NCBI GenBank assembly: GCA_024232355.1
Contig: JAAEPW010000578.1
Span: 1-64,000, forward strand
Source: Chloroflexota bacterium
Lineage (GTDB): Bacteria > Chloroflexota > Anaerolineae > B4-G1
DNA: 64,000 nt
Reading direction: 5' to 3'
Part shown: positions 25,641 through 36,200 of the stretch, in pieces
Layout of the letters: each line of letters begins with the position of its first letter
Numbering within the stretch: the stretch's first letter is position 1
The notes under the pieces: model-generated
The model's database searches: none
What the model was told of the DNA's origin: nothing
The model's input: the letters and a program-made list of their open reading frames with translations, nothing else
Made by a program: the position numbers and the translations under genes

Positions 25641-25712
25641 TTCCCTGCGGGTCTTGTACCCGCAGGGAAATGTATAAAAGAGGGGCCGTCAGACGTCTCG
25701 GCGGTCCCTCTT
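25641..25712 (+). terminator. Two hairpins after the giant gene
   Basis: First hairpin: 12-bp stem TTCCCTGCGGGT (25641-25652) with 25658-25669. Second: 11-bp stem with one wobble (25678-25688 with 25702-25712). Neither has a strong T-run, but together they probably end the giant transcript. Confidence 0.55.
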
Positions 25713-25748
25713 ACTTTACAATGCTCACTCGTGTTCTGACGCAGGGCT

Positions 25749-25777
25749 TTGACCGTGGACTTGGCCTGTGGTATACT
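25749..25777 (+). promoter_or_regulatory. Promoter of the secreted peptidase operon
   Basis: TTGACC (25749-25754), 17 bases, TATACT (25772-25777). It would serve the carboxypeptidase gene and the three closely spaced genes after it. Confidence 0.65.
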
Positions 25778-25833
25778 GAACTTTCATCAAAAAGCAAGTG
25801 CTATCTTGGAACGACCCCCAAGGAGGGCCAACA

Positions 25834-28800
25834 GTGACTATATTCCCACGTCTTTCCCATCGAACCTGGATGATTCTGTCTCTGGTCATTCTCTTGGCTC
25901 CACTGTTGACAGGACCAGTTCTTTTGGGGCAGTCCAGGTCGTCGAATGCTCAGATACCGTTGTCGCCGCCCGATGATCAAGATGTGCAGGGTGAAGGACC
26001 CTGGGTCGTACGCGCATACTTTACCGATCGCCAGATGGTGAATGACCTGGCGACCTGGACTGAACCGTGGGAAGTGCATCACGATCTCGGCTATCTGGTC
26101 GTGGACGTGAACCGTGCCGGGTACGATCGCTTGTTGGCGGCTGGCTTTTGGATCGAAATTGACGAGCAACTGACCGATCAACTGAACCAACCCAACGTGC
26201 GGCTGCCCAATCAGATCACCGGCATCCCCGGCTACCTGTGCTATCGCACCGTCGAAGAGACCTTTGCCACCGCGCAGGCCATCGTTGCCGCACACCCTGA
26301 CCTGGCGGCCTGGATCGACATTGGCGATTCCTGGGAGAAAATCCAGCTTGGCGGCAACCCTGGCTACGACATGATGGTGCTGCGCCTCACCAACTCGGCC
26401 ATTCCCGGCCCCAAGCCCAAACTGTTTGTCATGACGGCGGTCCACGCCCGAGAGTACACAACCGCCGAACTGAACACTCGGTTTGCCGAATACCTGATAG
26501 ACAACTATGGAACCGACCCCGACGTGACCTGGCTGCTGGATCATCACGAAATGCACCTCTTGCTCCAGTCCAATCCCGATGGGCGCAAAAAAGCAGAGAC
26601 GGGGTTATCGTGGCGCAAGAACACCAACGAGAATTATTGCTCCTCGACCTCAAACAATCGTGGAGCAGACCTGAATCGCAATTTCGAATTTCAATGGGGC
26701 TGCTGCGGAGGCTCCAGCGGCAGCGAGTGTTATGAAACCTATCGTGGCCCCAGCCCGGCTTCTGAACCCGAGACGCAAGCAATCCAAAATTACGTTCGTT
26801 CTCAATTCCCGGACCAGCGGGAGGACCTTCTCAACGCTGCCGCACCCATCACGGCCACCGGCATCTTTTTAGACGTTCACAGCTACAGTGAACTGGTGCT
26901 GTGGCCGTGGGGCTTTACGTCGGCCCTATCGCCCAACGCCGTCGCTCTGCAAACCCTGGGACGCAAATTCGCCTACTTTAACGGCTATTGGCCCGAACAG
27001 GCGGTGGGCCTCTATCCCACCGATGGCACCACCGACGACTTTGGCTATGGCGAATTGGGGTTGGCGGCCTACACCTTTGAACTGGGCACCACCTTTTTCC
27101 AGAACTGCAATACCTTTGAAAACACTATCCTGCCCGATAACCTACCGGCGCTGCTCTATGCGGCCAAAGTGGTACGCACGCCGTATTTGACGCCCAGCGG
27201 CCCCGACGCCCTCAACCTGGCTGTCTTGCCTGCTGGGGTGAACGTCGGTGAGACCGCCCAGTTGGCGGCGATCATCAACGATACCCGCTACGAAAACTCG
27301 AACGGCACCGAGCCTACCCAGCACATTGTCGCCGCCGAGTACTATATCGACACACCTCCCTGGGTGACGACTACTGTGCCTATCGCGTATCCGATGGCGG
27401 CGGCAGACGGTGCTTTCGACGAAACGATAGAGACCGTCTCGGCCACCATCGACACCGTGGGTCAGAGTCCGGGCCGTCACACCATCTTTGTGCGTGGTCA
27501 GGACGCTGATGGGAACTGGGGACCTTTTACTGCTGTCTTTTTGTCGATAACGGCTGCGCCGGATAGCGCCATCGCTGGCGTCGTGCACGACGATGCCACT
27601 GGCGTACCCATCGATCAGGCTGAGGTTGGCCTGCTGGGTGGGTCATTTGATCAGTTTGCCACCACCGGGCCTGACGGAGCCTTTCATTTTGATGTTTACT
27701 CGGACACCTATACCCGCACCGCCATCGCTTACGGCTACCATCCGGTCACAGCGACCAACGTGATAGCCGTGACGGGCGTGACCACCACGCAGACGATCTC
27801 TCTCACCGCTTTTTCCATGGGCACCCTGGTGGGCCAAGTTACGCAGACCCGCACCGGGCTTGCACTGGAAGCCGCCATTAGTGCGGCCTCCGACTATGCC
27901 ACGTTTGAGACGAGCAGCGATCCGGCGACCGGTTTTTACAGCGTGACCGTGTTCAGTGACACGTATACTATCACTGCCCAAGCTGGCGGCCACGCCTCTG
28001 CCACGTTCAATGATGTAACCGTTACCCAAGAACAGACGACGACACAAGACTTTGTCTTGCACCCCCAGTGCTGTGCCCTTTTGGTGGACGACGACGACGG
28101 CCAAAGTTACGAGAGCTACTTTCAGATCGGGCTGGAACGGTCTGGCATACACTACCAGACCTGGGAAGTGGCAAGCCAGGGTAGTCCCACTGCCGACGAT
28201 TTGGGCTTTTACACTGCCGTCCTGTGGTTCACCGGTGACGATAGTGCCTTTGATACCCTCACCGCCCAAGATCGCGCCAACCTGAGCGCTTATCTGAACG
28301 GTGGGGGCAACCTGTTCCTCACCGGCACAGAGATCGGCGCTGGCAATTTGTCTTTTTGGGCCGAAATGCTCTATTCTCAATTCGTGTCCGACGATAGCGG
28401 CGTGAACGAGTTGGTGGGCAGCGGTATTTTTGACGGGCTTGGCTTTTCCATCACTGGCGGCGATGGCGCGAACAATCAGGACTTTCCCGACACCCTTTTG
28501 CCCATTGCCCCCGCTACGCGCGTCTTTACCTATGCCGGTGGGTTCGAGTTGGGCGGCGGCGTGGCCGTGGACACTGGGACTTATCGCGCCATCAACCTGG
28601 GCTTTGGCGTCGAAGGAGTAGACAATGTGGCTGACCGGACGGCCATCGTGAGGGATGGGCTTGCCTGGTTGGGTTGCCCTGCTCCCCCGGTCCAGTTGCA
28701 ATTGGACAAAACGGCTACCCCCGAACAGGTCTTTTCCGGCAATTTGCTGACCTATACCCTGACGTTTACCAACAACAGCACCATTTCTACTACCCACGTC

Positions 28801-29757
28801 GTCATCACCGACGTGCTGCCCGACCGTACCACTTTTGCCTGGGCATCGGATAGTGGAGCAATCACCGGCGGTGTGGTGGCTTGGAATCTGCCGCTCGTTC
28901 CCCCACATGAGACGCTCAGCCTGACACTGGTCGTGACGGTGACGGGTGTGCCTTCCGGCTCTGCCGCGTTTCCTTTGGTCAACGCGGTCTATGGCGTTCG
29001 CAGTGACCAGTCACCATCACCAACCCGGGGCTGGCCGGTGACCGTTATTGTTCATTCGCCTCTTTCCGCGGGCACATTGGCGGGCCGGATCACACAGGCC
29101 AATACTGGACTGCCGTTGGCGGCCACTGTTAGCGTTGTCTCGGGTGACCTAGTGCTGGAGACGACCAGTGACCCATCGACTGGTCTCTACAGTCTAATGA
29201 TCCCTAGTGATACTTATACCCTTACTGCTCAGGCCGACGGATACGCCTCTGGTACAGTTACCGACGTGACTGTACCACAAGGGCAAACAACGACACAAGA
29301 CTTGATTTTGCAGCCCCACATTCAGTTGCAACTAGGCAAGACAGTCACTCCTGCACAGGTCTTTCCTGGCGACTTGCTGACTTATACCCTGACACTCACC
29401 AACAACAGCATCATCTCTGTTACCAACGTCGTCATCACCGACGTGTTGCCTGCCCATACCGCCTTTGCTCGATCCTCGAACGGAGGCGTGATTACCAACA
29501 GTGTGGTCTCCTGGAACGCACCCGTCGTTCCTGCGTATAGCGTGCTTAGTCGGACCCTGCTCGTGACTGTGTCGGACACGTTCACTGGTACTTTTCAGCC
29601 CCCTGGTACCCTGGCTTTTTTGGTCAACGCGGTGTATGGTGTTCGCAGCGACCAGTCGCCGTCTCTAGTGTGGGGCCGGCCGGTGAGCGTCATAGTTCAC
29701 TCGCCTGTTTCTAATTTTGTCTACCTGCCGGTCATTCTGCGCGGGGCAGGGGGATAA
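25834..29757 (+). CDS. Secreted M14-family zinc carboxypeptidase with C-terminal repeat modules
   Basis: About 1307 residues from GTG 25834, chosen because AAGGAGGG lies about eight bases upstream and a signal peptide follows at once. The M14 domain (about 110-460) has zinc ligands His204 and Glu207 in HAREYTT and His349 in DVHSYSE, the substrate-binding NPDGR and DLNRNF segments, and catalytic Glu416 in TFELGTT. It should remove C-terminal residues from peptides outside the cell. Behind it lie carboxypeptidase-regulatory-like domains, a Rossmann-like domain starting LLVDDDDGQSYES, and two DUF11-type repeats (LLTYTLTFTNNST, LLTYTLTLTNNSI). It ends in NFVYLPVILRGAGG. Only 26 bases separate it from the subtilisin gene. 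Confidence 0.9.
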   Translation: MTIFPRLSHRTWMILSLVILLAPLLTGPVLLGQSRSSNAQIPLSPPDDQDVQGEGPWVVRAYFTDRQMVNDLATWTEPWEVHHDLGYLVVDVNRAGYDRLLAAGFWIEIDEQLTDQLNQPNVRLPNQITGIPGYLCYRTVEETFATAQAIVAAHPDLAAWIDIGDSWEKIQLGGNPGYDMMVLRLTNSAIPGPKPKLFVMTAVHAREYTTAELNTRFAEYLIDNYGTDPDVTWLLDHHEMHLLLQSNPDGRKKAETGLSWRKNTNENYCSSTSNNRGADLNRNFEFQWGCCGGSSGSECYETYRGPSPASEPETQAIQNYVRSQFPDQREDLLNAAAPITATGIFLDVHSYSELVLWPWGFTSALSPNAVALQTLGRKFAYFNGYWPEQAVGLYPTDGTTDDFGYGELGLAAYTFELGTTFFQNCNTFENTILPDNLPALLYAAKVVRTPYLTPSGPDALNLAVLPAGVNVGETAQLAAIINDTRYENSNGTEPTQHIVAAEYYIDTPPWVTTTVPIAYPMAAADGAFDETIETVSATIDTVGQSPGRHTIFVRGQDADGNWGPFTAVFLSITAAPDSAIAGVVHDDATGVPIDQAEVGLLGGSFDQFATTGPDGAFHFDVYSDTYTRTAIAYGYHPVTATNVIAVTGVTTTQTISLTAFSMGTLVGQVTQTRTGLALEAAISAASDYATFETSSDPATGFYSVTVFSDTYTITAQAGGHASATFNDVTVTQEQTTTQDFVLHPQCCALLVDDDDGQSYESYFQIGLERSGIHYQTWEVASQGSPTADDLGFYTAVLWFTGDDSAFDTLTAQDRANLSAYLNGGGNLFLTGTEIGAGNLSFWAEMLYSQFVSDDSGVNELVGSGIFDGLGFSITGGDGANNQDFPDTLLPIAPATRVFTYAGGFELGGGVAVDTGTYRAINLGFGVEGVDNVADRTAIVRDGLAWLGCPAPPVQLQLDKTATPEQVFSGNLLTYTLTFTNNSTISTTHVVITDVLPDRTTFAWASDSGAITGGVVAWNLPLVPPHETLSLTLVVTVTGVPSGSAAFPLVNAVYGVRSDQSPSPTRGWPVTVIVHSPLSAGTLAGRITQANTGLPLAATVSVVSGDLVLETTSDPSTGLYSLMIPSDTYTLTAQADGYASGTVTDVTVPQGQTTTQDLILQPHIQLQLGKTVTPAQVFPGDLLTYTLTLTNNSIISVTNVVITDVLPAHTAFARSSNGGVITNSVVSWNAPVVPAYSVLSRTLLVTVSDTFTGTFQPPGTLAFLVNAVYGVRSDQSPSLVWGRPVSVIVHSPVSNFVYLPVILRGAGG

Positions 29758-29783
29758 TCATATTTGTATTGGAGGTATAGACA

Positions 29784-32700
29784 ATGTTTCGACGATTTGC
29801 TTTGCCATTTTTGGTTGCTGTTGTGTTGCTATGGCCTGTGAGCAGCGTGCTTGGATCTCTGGTCGCTCCCCCGGCGGACAAAGTTTCCCCATGGGTGTTG
29901 GACGCCACCGCTGATGGTGATCAGACCGATTTTCTGGTCGTCCTGGCCGAGCAGGCTGATTTGAGCGCTGCCTACGACCTGCCCACCAAACAGGCGCGTG
30001 GGCGCTTTGTCCGCGACGCTCTCTGGGAGACGGCTCAACGCAGCCAAGCCAGCCTGCGCGCCTGGCTCGATGCCCGCGACGTGCCCTACCAATCCTTTTA
30101 CATCGTCAACATGCTCCACGTCCAGAATGGTGACCGGGCGTTGGTGAATGCGCTGGCCGCCCGCTCCGACGTGACCCGCATCGAGGCCAACCCGCGCATA
30201 CAGAATGCCCTTCCGCGACCAGAAACCAGCGTTTTAAGACAAGATCAGCTTTCTCCTTCTGCTATTGAGTGGGGTGTCAGCAAAATCAACGCGCCGGATG
30301 TGTGGGCATTGGGCTACACCGGCCAGGGGGTCGTTGTTGGTGGGCAAGATACCGGCTACGATTGGGATCATCCGGCCCTCAAGAACCAATATCGCGGCTG
30401 GAACGGCTCTACCGCCGACCACGACTATAACTGGCACGACGCTGTTGCTGGTTCACCCCAACCGGTGGATCCCCATTCCGGTGGCCACGGAACGCACACA
30501 ATGGGCACTGTCCTTGGCGACGATGGTGGATCCAACCAGATTGGTGTAGCTCCTGGCGCAAAGTGGATTGGTTGCCGCAATATGGACAGTGGTGGATATG
30601 GCACACCTATTACCTACATAGAGTGCTTTCAGTTTTTTCTGGCTCCCTATCCGGTGGGTGGAGGGATTGAGGATGGCGATCCTGACAAGGCCCCCGACGT
30701 GACCAATAATTCTTGGAGTTGTCCGACAGGCGAGGGGTGCTCGTGGGATACATTGCAAGAGGCGGTCGAAGCGCAGCGGGCGGCTGGCATCATGACTGTT
30801 GTCTCGGCAGGCAATGGAGGCTCCAGTTGCAGTTCTGTGGCCCAGCCGCCGGGTCTCTACGACGCCTCGTACAGTGTTGGCTCTACAAATGGCAGTGATA
30901 TTATTGCCGGTACCAGCAGCCGAGGGCCGGTGACGATAGACAACAGTAACCGGCTCAAGCCAGACATCTCAGCGCCTGGCGTAACCGTTCGCTCCAGTAC
31001 GCCTGGCGGTAGTTATGGATCCAAGACGGGCACCTCGATGGCTGCTCCCCACGTAGCCGGGGCGGTGGCGTTGGTGTGGTCGGCCCGGCCGTCGTTACGC
31101 AACGCGATTACCCAGACCGAGGACATCCTGAACCAGACTGCTCTTCCCCGGTACAGCACCCAGTGTGGTGATCCACCTAACACGGTGCCCAACAACGTCT
31201 ATGGATGGGGACGGTTGGATGCGCTAGAGGCTGTGTATCGAGTGTTGGCCGGTCACTTGGAAGGGACTGTCAATGATGACGGGGGTAATCCTGTCGTTGG
31301 GGCCGAGATCGAGGCAGCTCTCAATCCCGCGCTGGCGTGGCGTACGAGCAGCGTCACCGATGGTCTGTATGATCTGTCGGTCATCTCCGGCACTTTTACC
31401 ATCACCGTGGCGGCTCCAGGTTATATGCCCTATTCCACCACCGGCGTGACGGTCACTGCCGGTAGTACGACTACGCTGGATGTCACGCTAACGGTCACAC
31501 CCACGCACACGATCTCGGGTCACGTGCGCGATGTTTCAACTGGTTTGCCCTTATCCGCTATGGTTGGCTTGCCCGGCGTCACCTCCATGCCCACTCCGAC
31601 CGACCCGGCTACCGGCTTTTACAGCTTGACTGTAGCTGCGCCGGTAGGTTCCGTCTACATCCTGCGGACCGATGCCGAGTACCATGTGGGTCAAGAACGA
31701 CCCATCACCATCACCGGCAACTTGACCGAGGATTTCGACTTGGAGCCAATTTGCTTGCTAGTGGTGGACGACGACAGCGGGGCGGACTATGAGACCTATT
31801 ACACCGACGCCCTAGACCGGTTAACCTATTCCTACAACCTGACGACCACCCCGCCCGATACAGAGACGCTATCTCACTACGGGGGCGTGATCTGGCTGAC
31901 GGGGAACGAGGGCGCTAGTACACTGACCCCTGCCGACCAAACGAACCTGGCGTCTTATCTGGATGGGGGCGGACGCTTGTTCCTCTCGGGGCAAGACATC
32001 GGGTTAGACATTGGCGCTACATTGTTCTACACGAGCTATTTACACGCCGCCTTTGATTCCGACGACGTGAACGTGTACACGCTGACCGGGTTGGACTTGC
32101 TCTCTGGCCTGGACGTCACCATATCGGGCGGCGATGGGGCGGATAACCAACTGCATCCCAGCGATGTGGAGCCGGTCAACGGCGGTGTGGCCGTCTATGA
32201 CTATCCGGCCCCGCACCTCTATGGCGGCGTGGCGTATCGAGGAGGGACGTACCGGACGGTCTATTTTTCCTTTGGCTATGAGGGGATCAACAGTCAGATC
32301 GACCAGGACGACGTGATGAGCGCCACGCTGGCCTACCTGAACGTGTGCGGCGAGCCAGAGCCTTGCGCGCCGATTTCCGGAGCCGATTTTGCCCATGTAT
32401 CTTTGGGTACTTTGTTGAGGGAGACGGTCCGCTTTACGGCTACTGTTGCCGGGGGAAGCGCCCAACTGCCCATCACCTACACCTGGGATTTTGGCGACGA
32501 TAGCGGGCTGTGGGAGGGCAATCCGATCACGCACATTTTTCCCTTTGCCGCCACGACGCAGACCTACACCGTGACGTTGACCGTCACCAACGCTTGCCCC
32601 AGTCAGCAGATGGTGTGGCAGACCGTCGTTGTCCAGGCGGGGCAGCAGCCCTGTTCACCGCTGTCGGATGTCGATTTTGACCATACACCGCCGGAACCGG

Positions 32701-33266
32701 AGGTGTGGGAAACGGTCACTTTTACCGCGACTGCCGCTGCGGGCACTGCCGAGCTGCCCATCACCTACACCTGGAACTTTGGCGACGGCGTGACGGACAC
32801 CATGCAAACGAATCCCATCACCCACGTCTTTCCCTTTGCGACGACAGACCTGACCTACACCGTGTCGCTGACCGTTGCCAACGCCTGCCCGAGTCAGCAG
32901 ACGGCAAGGCAAACTATCTCCGTTCGGGCAGAAACTCAAGTCTGTCCGCCAGTATCGGGAGTTGATTTTGACTATACGCCGCTGGAACCATTGGTGGCGG
33001 AGACGGTCGCTTTTACCGCTACCGCCGAGACGGGCACTGCCGAATTGCCCATCACATATACCTGGAACTTTGGCGACGGCGTGACGAACACGTTGTCAAC
33101 GCACACCATTACCCATACCTTTCCCTTTACGACGACAAATCTAGCCTACACCGTGTCGTTGACCGTTGCCAATGCTTGCCCGAGCCAACAAGGGGTACAA
33201 AAGGCCATTATGATTTGGCCAGACGCTCATACTGTCTATTTGCCCTTGGTGCTCGGGAACAACTAG
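29784..33266 (+). CDS. Secreted subtilisin-like serine protease (S8) with PKD repeats
   Basis: 1160 residues. Signal peptide at 1-25; I9-type propeptide about 45-140 (DFLVVLAEQADLS and VTRIEANPRI); S8 domain about 160-490 with Asp189 (GGQDTGYD), His235 (GGHGTH) and Ser418 (GTSMAAPHVAG), plus NNSW for the oxyanion site. The C-terminal part has two carboxypeptidase-regulatory-like domains, a Rossmann-like module starting LLVVDDDSGADYET, and three PKD domains with YTWDFGDD/YTWNFGDG. It ends HTVYLPLVLGNN. It is an extracellular endopeptidase that would feed the M14 exopeptidase encoded just upstream. The ATG follows GGAGG. PKD domains commonly mediate substrate or surface binding. Confidence 0.93.
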   Translation: MFRRFALPFLVAVVLLWPVSSVLGSLVAPPADKVSPWVLDATADGDQTDFLVVLAEQADLSAAYDLPTKQARGRFVRDALWETAQRSQASLRAWLDARDVPYQSFYIVNMLHVQNGDRALVNALAARSDVTRIEANPRIQNALPRPETSVLRQDQLSPSAIEWGVSKINAPDVWALGYTGQGVVVGGQDTGYDWDHPALKNQYRGWNGSTADHDYNWHDAVAGSPQPVDPHSGGHGTHTMGTVLGDDGGSNQIGVAPGAKWIGCRNMDSGGYGTPITYIECFQFFLAPYPVGGGIEDGDPDKAPDVTNNSWSCPTGEGCSWDTLQEAVEAQRAAGIMTVVSAGNGGSSCSSVAQPPGLYDASYSVGSTNGSDIIAGTSSRGPVTIDNSNRLKPDISAPGVTVRSSTPGGSYGSKTGTSMAAPHVAGAVALVWSARPSLRNAITQTEDILNQTALPRYSTQCGDPPNTVPNNVYGWGRLDALEAVYRVLAGHLEGTVNDDGGNPVVGAEIEAALNPALAWRTSSVTDGLYDLSVISGTFTITVAAPGYMPYSTTGVTVTAGSTTTLDVTLTVTPTHTISGHVRDVSTGLPLSAMVGLPGVTSMPTPTDPATGFYSLTVAAPVGSVYILRTDAEYHVGQERPITITGNLTEDFDLEPICLLVVDDDSGADYETYYTDALDRLTYSYNLTTTPPDTETLSHYGGVIWLTGNEGASTLTPADQTNLASYLDGGGRLFLSGQDIGLDIGATLFYTSYLHAAFDSDDVNVYTLTGLDLLSGLDVTISGGDGADNQLHPSDVEPVNGGVAVYDYPAPHLYGGVAYRGGTYRTVYFSFGYEGINSQIDQDDVMSATLAYLNVCGEPEPCAPISGADFAHVSLGTLLRETVRFTATVAGGSAQLPITYTWDFGDDSGLWEGNPITHIFPFAATTQTYTVTLTVTNACPSQQMVWQTVVVQAGQQPCSPLSDVDFDHTPPEPEVWETVTFTATAAAGTAELPITYTWNFGDGVTDTMQTNPITHVFPFATTDLTYTVSLTVANACPSQQTARQTISVRAETQVCPPVSGVDFDYTPLEPLVAETVAFTATAETGTAELPITYTWNFGDGVTNTLSTHTITHTFPFTTTNLAYTVSLTVANACPSQQGVQKAIMIWPDAHTVYLPLVLGNN

Positions 33267-33287
33267 AAAATCAGGAGGAATATAGAA

Positions 33288-36200
33288 TTGAAATACTTGG
33301 TAAACATTTTGCTTGCATTTTCCATTGCCGCGGGAACACTGTCCACGTTGATGCTGGATGAACCATCCGTCGTGTTATCTGCCGAGATGCCCGTTGAATT
33401 CAGCGTCCAAGATGATCCGCCAACGACACCGGGAAACATGTTGATTTCCCCGTATGTGAGTGATCCTGTGGCTCCAGCCGATACGCGAGGCTTGCCTCCA
33501 GCACCTCCCATAGACCTGGATCGGAATTCCGGCGAGATTCGGATGGTGCCTGGCGGTTTTCCGCTGCGGTGGCACGAACGGATGGCTGGTGCTCCGTGGA
33601 CCCCCGATCCGGCTGTGCAAACGGTGATGGGCAGGGTTAACATGCCGGCTCCGACCACCAACTGGGAGGGCATTAGCTCTACGGGTGTCTTGCCCCCGGA
33701 TACGGATGGGCAGGTGGGGGCTGACCATTATGTTCAAATCGTGAACTCGCCTGATGGTTCCCAAGTCCGCATCTGGAATAAAATCGGGACGCAACTCTAC
33801 AATTTCAGCCTCAGCGATCTTTGGCCTGGTGGCGATGTGTGTGATACGTTTGCCAATGGCGATCCAATTGTGCTCTATGACCAAGTGGCTGGCCGTTGGC
33901 TGTTGACCCAGTTTGCCCTTCCTGACCCTCCTTATTACGAGTGCGTGGCTGTTTCCAAGACCGGCATACCGAGCGACGATCCCAATGATTGGTGGCTGTA
34001 TTCCTTTTTGGTTCACAATACCAAAATGAACGACTATCCCAAGTTGGGCGTTTGGCCCGACGGATACTACATGTCTGCCAATCAGTTCACGACCGGTTGG
34101 GCGGGCGCGGGCGTGTGGGTTTTCGACCGCGACGCGATGCTCGATGGACAATCGGCCTCCTTTCAGTACTTTGACGTGTGGAGCATGAATATCAATTACG
34201 GCGGTTTGCTGCCCAGCAACCTGGCAGGCAGCAGGCTGCCTCCGGCTGGCGCGCCCAATTACTTTATGTCGGTCGATATGGACTGGTCCGGTACGGATGA
34301 CGTCCTGCACATTTTCGAGTTCCATACCGACTGGAACACCCCCACCAACTCGACCTTTAGCCTGGTGGCAGACCTGGTGGTCGATCCCTTTGACTGGAAT
34401 TTTGACGGGTCCGTCGGCCCGCGTGGCAATTGGGACATCCCGCAGCCGGGCACGTCTGTGGAATTGGATTCTATCTCTGACCGGTTAATGATGCATCTGT
34501 GGTACCGTAATTTTGGCAGTCACGAATCGTTTGTGGTCAACCATACCGTCGATGTGGGCGGAACGCCAGACCACGCCGGTGTGCGGTGGTACGAAATCCG
34601 TGGCGGAACGGTCAATACCACTTTGGACGATGCATTCATTTATCAGCAAGGTACGTATGCGCCCGACAGCGAACATCGTTGGATGGGCAGCGGGGCTATG
34701 GATCAAGCGGGCAATATTGCCCTGGGGTACAGCGTCTCTAGCAGCACGGTCTATCCCAGCATTCGCTACGCGGGCCGGTTGGCGGGCGACCCGTTGGGAA
34801 CCTTGCCCCAGGCGGAAGAAGAAATCATTGCCGGCAGCGGTGTGCAGACACACAACTATGCCCGTTGGGGCGACTATAGCGCGATGAGCGTGGACCCCGT
34901 GGACGATTGTACCTTTTGGTATACGCAGGAATACGTCGAGACCAGCGGCAGTGCATCCTGGCAGACGCGCGTTGCTTCCTTCCAATTCCCCTCCTGCCTG
35001 ATTTCTTTGGGTTCTCTGACGGGAATGGTCCATCACGATCAGACCGGCGCACCCATCAAAGGCGCGACCGTCCAGGCGAGCATTTCGCCCACCTACTCTT
35101 GGTCTACGAGCAGTGATGCTGGCGGTCTCTATCATCTGGCAACCATTTCTGGTACCCTTATGGTCACAGCGACGGCGTCTGGTTATCTGCCGTACTCTCG
35201 CACCGGCATAACGGTCACCGGTGGCAGCACGACGACCCTGGATATACCGATGCTGCCTAGACCCTTTTACGTGATCTCGGGTCATGTGCGGGACGCTGAT
35301 ACCGGTCTTCCCTTGCCCGCAATGGTCCATCTACCGGGCACTACCATCACGCCTACCCAAACAGACCCAACCACCGGTTTCTACAGCCTGACTGCACCAA
35401 TGGGCGCGTACATTCTCCAAACGGAGGCCGTCCATTACCAGCCCCAGAGCCGAGAGGTCGCCGTCGACGGCAACCGGACAGAGGATTTTGACCTGGAGCC
35501 GTTATGCCTGTTGGTGGTGGACGACGATAGTGGGATGGACTATGAAACGTTTTACACGGATTCACTGGATCCACTGACCTATACCTATGGTATCACGACG
35601 ACCCCACCTGATACCGAAACGTTGGCTCACTATGGGGGCGTGATCTGGCTAACGGGGAACGATGGTTCGACCACTCTCACAGCCGCCGACCGGGCAAACC
35701 TGACGACTTATCTGGATGGGGGCGGGCGGTTGTTCCTGTCGGGGCAAAATGTTGGGTTCGATATTGGCCAGACCTCTTTCTACGCCGACTATTTGCACGC
35801 CGATTACGATTCCGACGATACGCACGTCTATACATTGAGCGGGCTGGGCTTTTTCTCCGGTCATGATATCGTCATCACGGGCGGCGATGGGGCGAACAAC
35901 CAGATGCATCCCAGCGATGTGGAGCCAGTCAACGGTGGTGTGGCTGTCTATGACTATCCGGCTCCCCATCTCTACGGCGGTGTGGCCTACTCGGGCCTAT
36001 ACCGGACGGTTTACTTTGCCTTTGGTTACGAAGCGATCAACAATCAGGCCGACAGAGATGATGTGATGAGCACCACACTGGCCTATCTGGGAGTATGCGG
36101 CGAATCGCAATCCTGCACACCGATTTCTGAGGTTGACTATGATCATGATCCGCCGGAGCCATCGGCGCACGAGACGGTATTTTTTACCGCCACCGTCGCA